From Herbaspirillum robiniae (lineage in GTDB: Bacteria > Pseudomonadota > Gammaproteobacteria > Burkholderiales > Burkholderiaceae_D), in contig NZ_NJGU01000006.1 of the NCBI RefSeq assembly GCF_002213415.1, positions 310,001-374,000 of the forward strand: a stretch of DNA of 64,000 nucleotides. The letters are read 5' to 3'. Position 1 is the stretch's first letter; each line of letters starts with the position of its first letter. The notes under the pieces were generated by a model. That model worked only from the letters and a program-made list of their open reading frames with translations. It had not been told where the DNA came from and ran no database searches. The position numbers and the translations under genes were made by a program. Positions 59,566-64,000 of this stretch are shown one piece after another.

Positions 59566-60246
59566 ATGAGCATCAAGACTGTTCTGTTTATTTTGACAAA
59601 CGCGGCCGAAATCGGCCCGAACAAGCGCGCCACCGGTTATTTCTTCCCGGAAGTGGCCCATCCCGTCGAAGTGTTCGAGCACGCCGGCATCGCCGTCGAA
59701 TATGCCTCGCCCCTGGGCGGCACTCCGCCGGAAGACGGCTACGACGCCAACGATCCGGCCCAGCTGGCCTTCCGCAACAGCCTGGCGATCCGCCGCATGG
59801 CGCGCAGCCGCAAGTTGTCCGAGGTGGATGTGCTGGACTACGACGCGATCTTCTTCCCCGGCGGCCTGGGCCCGATGGTGGACATCGCCGCCGATCCCGA
59901 GGTGAAGCGCGCCATCGCCCGCGCATGGGACGCCGGCAAGCTGGTGGCGGCGGTGTGCCACGGCCCGGCTGCCTTCCTCGACGTCACCCTGGCCGACGGC
60001 AGTCCGCTGCTGCGCGGCCGCAAGGTGACTTCGTTCTCCAACGAGGAAGAAGCCGGCTATGCCCAGGCCGACGTGCCCTTCCTGCTGGAAGATGCGCTGC
60101 GCGCCGAAGGCGCCGAGTACGCCTCGACCGCAGTGTGGCAATCGAAGGTAGTGGTCGACGGCCGCCTGTTCACGGGCCAGAACCCGGCCTCGGGCGGTCC
60201 GCTGGCGCAGGCCATGGTCGCGGCACTGGCGGGAGAGTCGGCATGA
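59566..60246 (+). CDS. DJ-1/PfpI family protein (Hsp31-like class I glutamine amidotransferase fold)
   Basis: This 226-residue protein has the nucleophile elbow AAVCHGPAAFLD with the catalytic Cys, YDAIFFPGGLGPM carrying the acidic partner region, and SFSNEEEAGYAQADVPFLLEDAL as in Hsp31-like glyoxalase III/deglycase relatives. AGGAG precedes the ATG at 59566. Its stop overlaps the ABM gene start as ATGA. It probably detoxifies reactive carbonyls; exact activity unknown. Confidence 0.92.
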   Translation: MSIKTVLFILTNAAEIGPNKRATGYFFPEVAHPVEVFEHAGIAVEYASPLGGTPPEDGYDANDPAQLAFRNSLAIRRMARSRKLSEVDVLDYDAIFFPGGLGPMVDIAADPEVKRAIARAWDAGKLVAAVCHGPAAFLDVTLADGSPLLRGRKVTSFSNEEEAGYAQADVPFLLEDALRAEGAEYASTAVWQSKVVVDGRLFTGQNPASGGPLAQAMVAALAGESA

Positions 60247-60548
60247 GCGCCGCCGCCATCACCGTCGTGGCGCGCTGGCAGCCGGCCCCCGACGCGCTGG
60301 GTGAAGTGCTCGAGCTGTGCGCGCAGATGCGCCGCCAGTCGCTGGAAGAACCCGGCTGCCTGGGCTACGAGGCTTACCAGAGCCTCGATGAACCGCGCAG
60401 CGTGCTGCTGGTCGAGCGTTACCGCGACGAAGCCGCGCTCGAGGCCCACAAGCAGTCGGCGCACTACCGCGCGCTGGTGGTCGAGCGCGTGCTGCCGCTC
60501 CTGGCCGAGCGCAAGGTGGATATCCTGCGCGCCCATGCGCCGCTCTGA
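60243..60548 (+). CDS. Antibiotic biosynthesis monooxygenase (ABM) domain protein
   Basis: This 101-residue dimeric ferredoxin-like protein contains ITVVARWQPAP, EPGCLGYEAYQSLDEP and VLLVERYRDEAALEAHKQSAHYRA, the last with the conserved His of ABM/YgiN proteins. It probably oxidises or binds quinone-like small molecules. It is translationally coupled to the DJ-1 gene (ATGA). Confidence 0.92.
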   Translation: MSAAAITVVARWQPAPDALGEVLELCAQMRRQSLEEPGCLGYEAYQSLDEPRSVLLVERYRDEAALEAHKQSAHYRALVVERVLPLLAERKVDILRAHAPL

Positions 60549-60597
60549 GGCGTCATCCGTGCGGCACGGGGCCACCAGCCCTGTCGCCGCGACGACT

Positions 60598-60636
60598 GTG
60601 GGCCCGAACGCCTTACCGGCGCCGGGCCCTTTTTCA
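60598..60636 (+). terminator. Terminator after the ABM gene
   Basis: GGGCCCG and CGGGCCC flank an inner CGCC/GGCG pairing around 60601-60630, followed by TTTTTC. Confidence 0.75.
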
Positions 60637-60712
60637 TGGCCGGATGCGGCGCCGGAGAACTGCGATAATGCTTCGCCGCATCATCGATCCCCACCGTCAG
60701 CCGGAGAACCCC

Positions 60713-61471
60713 ATGCCCTCGCCACGCCTGCCCCTTCTGTTTCTGTTTTCAGCCAGCCTGCATGCCAGCGCCTTCGCCGATGAGCTCAAGGTGCTTGCCG
60801 CCGGCGCCATCGCACCGGTGGTGCGCAGCGTCGCCGCCGATTTCGAAAAGCGCAGCGGCGTGCGCGTGACGGTGGACAACGCCACCGCAGGCGTGATGGA
60901 CAAACGCATCCGCGGCGGCGAAAGCTTTGACGTCGCCGTGGTGCCCGACGGCGTGCTCGACAAGCTGGGACGCGAGCGCTATGTGGATGCCAAGAGCGGC
61001 CGCGCCATCGCCCGCGTGGGCATCGGCGTGGCGGTGAAGGAAGGCGCGCCGGCGCCGGCCATCGCGACCGTGCCGCAGTTTCGTAAGGCGCTGCTGGATG
61101 CGCCGTCGGTGGCGCTGATCGATCCGCGGGCCGGCGGCTCCAGCGGGGTTTATCTGGAGCGGCTGTTCTACAAGCTGGGCATCGCGGCGCAGATGCGCGC
61201 CAAGCAGGTGCTGGTGCCGGGCGGACTGGTGGCGCAGAAACTGGTGGACGGCAGCGCCGCGCTGGCGCTGCACCAGGAAAGCGAGATCCTGCAGGTCAAG
61301 GGTGCGCGGCTGGTGGGGCCGCTGCCGGCGGCGATCCAGAACTACACGGTGTATGCCGGCGCCGCCTCCGCCCAGGCCGCCGCGCCGGCCCAGGCGCGCG
61401 CCTTCCTTTCACTCTTCGCGCAGGAGGCCGCGCGCGGCGAGATGCGCGCGCACGGCATGACGCCGCAATGA
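60713..61471 (+). CDS. ModA-like substrate-binding protein
   Basis: This 252-residue periplasmic protein has a signal peptide (LPLLFLFSASLHASAFA). The type 2 binding fold of the molybdate family is seen in ELKVLAAGAIAPVVRSVAADFEKRSG, GESFDVAVVPDGVLDKLG and PRAGGSSGVYLERLF. In ModA the loop after AAGA supplies ligand Ser residues; here it is AAGAIAPV, which lacks the usual SL, so molybdate may not be the ligand. There is no adjacent permease. It is convergent with the next gene. Confidence 0.85.
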   Translation: MPSPRLPLLFLFSASLHASAFADELKVLAAGAIAPVVRSVAADFEKRSGVRVTVDNATAGVMDKRIRGGESFDVAVVPDGVLDKLGRERYVDAKSGRAIARVGIGVAVKEGAPAPAIATVPQFRKALLDAPSVALIDPRAGGSSGVYLERLFYKLGIAAQMRAKQVLVPGGLVAQKLVDGSAALALHQESEILQVKGARLVGPLPAAIQNYTVYAGAASAQAAAPAQARAFLSLFAQEAARGEMRAHGMTPQ

Positions 61472-61490
61472 GCCGGGCAGGCCGTCGCGC

Positions 61491-62282
61491 CTACGGCGCG
61501 GTGGCCGCCACGTGCGAGTCGACCTTGAGCTCGGCCGCGTAGCGCTCCAGTATCGCGCGCAGTTCGCCGCGCTTCTGCATCACTTCCAGCTGGGCATTGA
61601 TGCGCGCCAGATGCTTGACGCACGGATTGGCGCGGCTCATCGCGATGAAATTGTCGGTCTCGTTGATGTAGGGACGCAGCGCCATGAAGCGCTCGTTCTG
61701 CTTGCTCTGGTTCAGGTAGATCAGGCCGCTGTAGTAGCCGGTGATCAGGTAGTCGATCTTGCCCGAATCGAGCTTGGTGAAATTCATGTAGGCCTTCTGC
61801 GCCGTCTCGATCCTGAGGTTGTTGATCATGAAGTCGTCGAAGCCGCCGCCGAACTGGTTACCCTGGGTGATGGCGCCGCGCTTGCCGATCAGGTCCTTCC
61901 AGCCCGAATAGGCAAAGCCGCGGTCGCGCGCCACGAAGATCGCAATCGGATTGGAAAACAGCGGCACGGACGTGTAGGCCAGGTATTGCTGGCGCTCGGG
62001 CGTGCTCTTGAGGGAGGCCACCATCGCCACCTCGCCGGTTTCGGCTTCCTTCAGCACGCGATGAAAAGGACCGACGTAACGCACCTCGAACGGAATCTCC
62101 AGCGCCGTCAGCGCGCGCGAAGCGATCTCGACGCTGGCGCCGGTCAGGCGTTTGCCGTCGTACCAGTGCAGGGGAGCGTAGTCCGAGTCGGCCGACACCA
62201 CCACCTTCACGCATTCGGCCGCCCGGGCCTGCGTGGCGACGGCCACGGTCGCCAGCAACAGGGCCGGCAGGAAAGTCTTCAT
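61491..62282 (-). CDS. Amino-acid-type substrate-binding protein (transporter substrate-binding domain)
   Basis: This 263-residue protein has a signal peptide (TFLPALLLATVAVATQARA) and an SBP_bac_3-like fold (VVSADSDYAPLHWYDGKRLTG, RALTALEIPFEVRYVGPFHR, LDSGKIDYLITGYYSG). This subgroup is often encoded alone, without permeases, as here. It may act in sensing rather than uptake. The ATG at 62282 has GGAGAC upstream. Confidence 0.85.
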   Translation of the reverse strand: MKTFLPALLLATVAVATQARAAECVKVVVSADSDYAPLHWYDGKRLTGASVEIASRALTALEIPFEVRYVGPFHRVLKEAETGEVAMVASLKSTPERQQYLAYTSVPLFSNPIAIFVARDRGFAYSGWKDLIGKRGAITQGNQFGGGFDDFMINNLRIETAQKAYMNFTKLDSGKIDYLITGYYSGLIYLNQSKQNERFMALRPYINETDNFIAMSRANPCVKHLARINAQLEVMQKRGELRAILERYAAELKVDSHVAATAP

Positions 62283-62533
62283 GGCGTCTCCTTTTGTGCG
62301 GGACGGCAAAACGGCCGCGCCCCGCGTCCCACATTTTCTTGGTCTTGTGGAGCCAGCATAACAGCACCGGGCGGCGATGCAATCAGAACCGCCGCTTTCG
62401 CAGAAGCGGCGGCGCGGCGCTACAACAGCGCGCACCGGCGGAAGCAAAAAAACTTTTTGGTGTGAACATCACGACAGGCGCTTTTTCCTCGCAGCCGCGG
62501 TCCGGATACTTGCCGTATTTGAAAGGAAGCCGC

Positions 62534-63469
62534 ATGAGCGCCACCACGCCGCCGCGCATCAAGGGCGTACTCGCGCCGGTACTCACGCCCTTCGGCGCGG
62601 ACTTTGAACCCGACCTGCGCGCCTTTGTCGCCCACTGTCGCTGGCTGGTGCGCCAGGGCGCCGGGCTGGCGATCTTCGGCACCAATTCCGAGGCGGCTTC
62701 GCTGTCGGCCGACGAACGCGTGCGCCTGACCGAAGCGCTGCTGGAGTCCGGCATACCGCCCGCCCTGCTGATGCCCGGCACCGGCACCTGCGCGCTGCCG
62801 GACACGGTGCGCCTCACGCGCCACGCGGTGCAGGCCGGCGCGGCCGGGGTGCTGATGCTGCCGCCCTTCTATTACAAGAACGTCAGCGACGACGGGCTGT
62901 TCGCCTACTTCTCGGAAGTGATCGAGCGGGTGGGCGACCGCCGGCTGGCGGTCTACCTCTATCACTTCCCGGCGATGTCGGCCACGCCGCTCTCACTGGA
63001 ACTGATCGAACGTCTCCTCAAGCGCTATCCCGGCACGATCGCCGGCGTAAAGGACTCCTCGGGCGACTGGTCCAACATGGAGGCAATGATCCGGCGCTTT
63101 GGCGGCGACGGCTTCGACGTCTTCCCCGGCGCGGAGACCTTCCTCAACCGCGCCATCGAAGCTGGCGGCGCCGGCTGCATCAGCGCCACGGTCAACGTCA
63201 ATCCGGCCTCCATCGTCGCCATCTGGCGCAGCCGCGATCCCGCAGAGCGCAGCGCGCTGCAGGCGCGCGCCGATAGCGTGCGCAAGATCTTCCAGACCCA
63301 GCCCATGATCCCGGCGATGAAGCACGCCATCGCCCACTGGTCGGGCCGCCGCGACTGGCGCCGCGTGCGCCCGCCGCTGACGGCGCTGGACGAGGACGCC
63401 GGCGCCGCGCTGGTGCAGCAGTTGCAGGAAGGGGGCTTCGGTATCCCCGATGCCCACGCGCTGGCATGA
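62534..63469 (+). CDS. Dihydrodipicolinate synthase (DapA) family aldolase/dehydratase
   Basis: This 311-residue TIM-barrel lyase has GVLAPVLTPFGADFEPD, GTNSEAASLSADER (the GTTGE-like substrate loop), a catalytic Tyr in VYLYHFPAMS, and a Schiff-base Lys in IAGVKDSSGDW. AAAGGAA precedes the ATG. The neighbouring IlvD/Edd dehydratase suggests a sugar-acid pathway in which this enzyme handles a 2-keto-3-deoxy acid. True DapA is less likely. Substrate is inference. Confidence 0.9.
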   Translation: MSATTPPRIKGVLAPVLTPFGADFEPDLRAFVAHCRWLVRQGAGLAIFGTNSEAASLSADERVRLTEALLESGIPPALLMPGTGTCALPDTVRLTRHAVQAGAAGVLMLPPFYYKNVSDDGLFAYFSEVIERVGDRRLAVYLYHFPAMSATPLSLELIERLLKRYPGTIAGVKDSSGDWSNMEAMIRRFGGDGFDVFPGAETFLNRAIEAGGAGCISATVNVNPASIVAIWRSRDPAERSALQARADSVRKIFQTQPMIPAMKHAIAHWSGRRDWRRVRPPLTALDEDAGAALVQQLQEGGFGIPDAHALA

Positions 63470-63512
63470 TGCCGATGCAGGACACAAAAAATAACGCAAC
63501 AGGAGACCAGCA

Positions 63513-64000
63513 ATGAGCAAGAAACCGGAAACAGACGGCCACGGCCAGGCAGCGGCCGCCGCGGGCATGCGCCGCGGCCTCACTTCGTATGGCGACCAGG
63601 GATTCTCGCTGTTCCTGCGCAAGGCCTTCATCAAGGGCGCGGGCTACACCGACGACGCGCTGGCGCGCCCGGTGATCGGCATCGTCAACACCGGCAGCGC
63701 CTACAATCCCTGCCACGGCAACATGCCGCAGCTGATCGAGGCGGTCAAGCGCGGCGTGATGCTGGCCGGCGGCCTGCCGATGGACTTCCCCACCATCTCC
63801 ATCCACGAGAGTTTCGCCGCGCCGACCTCGATGTACCTGCGCAACCTCATGTCCATGGACACCGAAGAGATGATCCGCGCCCAGCCGATGGACGCGGTGG
63901 TGCTCATCGGCGGCTGCGACAAGACGGTGCCGGCGCAGCTGATGGGCGCCGCCTCGGCCGGCATCCCGGCGGTGCAGCTGATCACCGGCTCCATGCTGAC
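63513..64000 (+). CDS. IlvD/Edd family dehydratase, 5' part
   Basis: The window ends after about 162 codons of a protein expected to be near 580 residues. RPVIGIVNTGSAYNPCHGNMPQLIEAVKRGV and VVLIGGCDKTVPAQLMGA (in blocks) contain the Cys ligands of the Fe-S cluster and the metal-site region of dihydroxy-acid/sugar-acid dehydratases. AGGAGA precedes the ATG. The 44-bp gap after the DapA-like gene implies an operon for aldonic-acid breakdown rather than branched-chain amino acid synthesis. Confidence 0.9.
   Translation, partial: MSKKPETDGHGQAAAAAGMRRGLTSYGDQGFSLFLRKAFIKGAGYTDDALARPVIGIVNTGSAYNPCHGNMPQLIEAVKRGVMLAGGLPMDFPTISIHESFAAPTSMYLRNLMSMDTEEMIRAQPMDAVVLIGGCDKTVPAQLMGAASAGIPAVQLITGSML

Overview
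The window is a GC-rich (by eye well over 60 %) chromosomal segment from a betaproteobacterium. Gene content points to Burkholderiales, most likely an Oxalobacteraceae/Herbaspirillum-type genome: opgGH, ChrA pairs, an ArgA with fused AAK and GNAT domains, YggX, a two-partner secretion locus, and RHPREGGDP-type REP palindromes. The taxonomic call is inference; no 16S gene or database match is available.

Layout. 1-9 kb: a branched-chain-type ABC uptake system (3' part of the binding protein, LivH-type permease, and one polypeptide fusing LivM, LivG and LivF), then an SDR dehydrogenase, a 3-hydroxyacyl-CoA-type dehydrogenase and a beta-keto acid cleavage enzyme. Together these look like a route that imports a small hydroxy acid, oxidises it to a 3-keto acid and cleaves it with acetyl-CoA. 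thyA follows. 9-25 kb: an amino-acid binding protein and a VOC protein divergent from a LysR gene; an outer-membrane lipoprotein and a periplasmic adaptor with no pump, lying behind opgH/opgG; folA; an arginine/lysine/ornithine decarboxylase; a split ChrA pair divergent from a LysR gene; dcd. 25-36 kb: two lipoproteins, hrpA, and a tpsA-tpsB two-partner secretion pair with an unusually short TpsA. 35.7-49.7 kb: argA, yggX, an M16 peptidase followed by about five tandem copies of a 192-bp unit, rpiA, a CPA2 antiporter, an Lrp regulator divergent from a LivK-type binding protein, several small genes and a GAF-histidine kinase.

49.6-56.2 kb is the accessory region. A tRNA-Thr(CGT) gene carries a 6.27-kb insertion bounded by an exact 49-bp direct repeat of the tRNA 3' half. 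No integrase is seen inside. The insertion holds a five-gene, translationally coupled type VI secretion cargo operon (PAAR, DUF4123 adaptor, small protein, Tox-REase-5 nuclease, Imm52-like immunity protein), a divergent AAA+/STAND-like ATPase of lower GC, and three small genes. Each of the three is flanked by copies of a short imperfect palindrome, so gene and repeat alternate as in a cassette array. This is the most likely site of a poorly described system.

56.2-64 kb: an AraC-GyrI-like regulator, two tandem paralogous secreted proteins, a LysR gene divergent from a DJ-1/PfpI - ABM pair, a ModA-like binding protein, an amino-acid-type binding protein, and a DapA-family enzyme followed by the 5' part of an IlvD/Edd dehydratase (probable sugar-acid catabolism).
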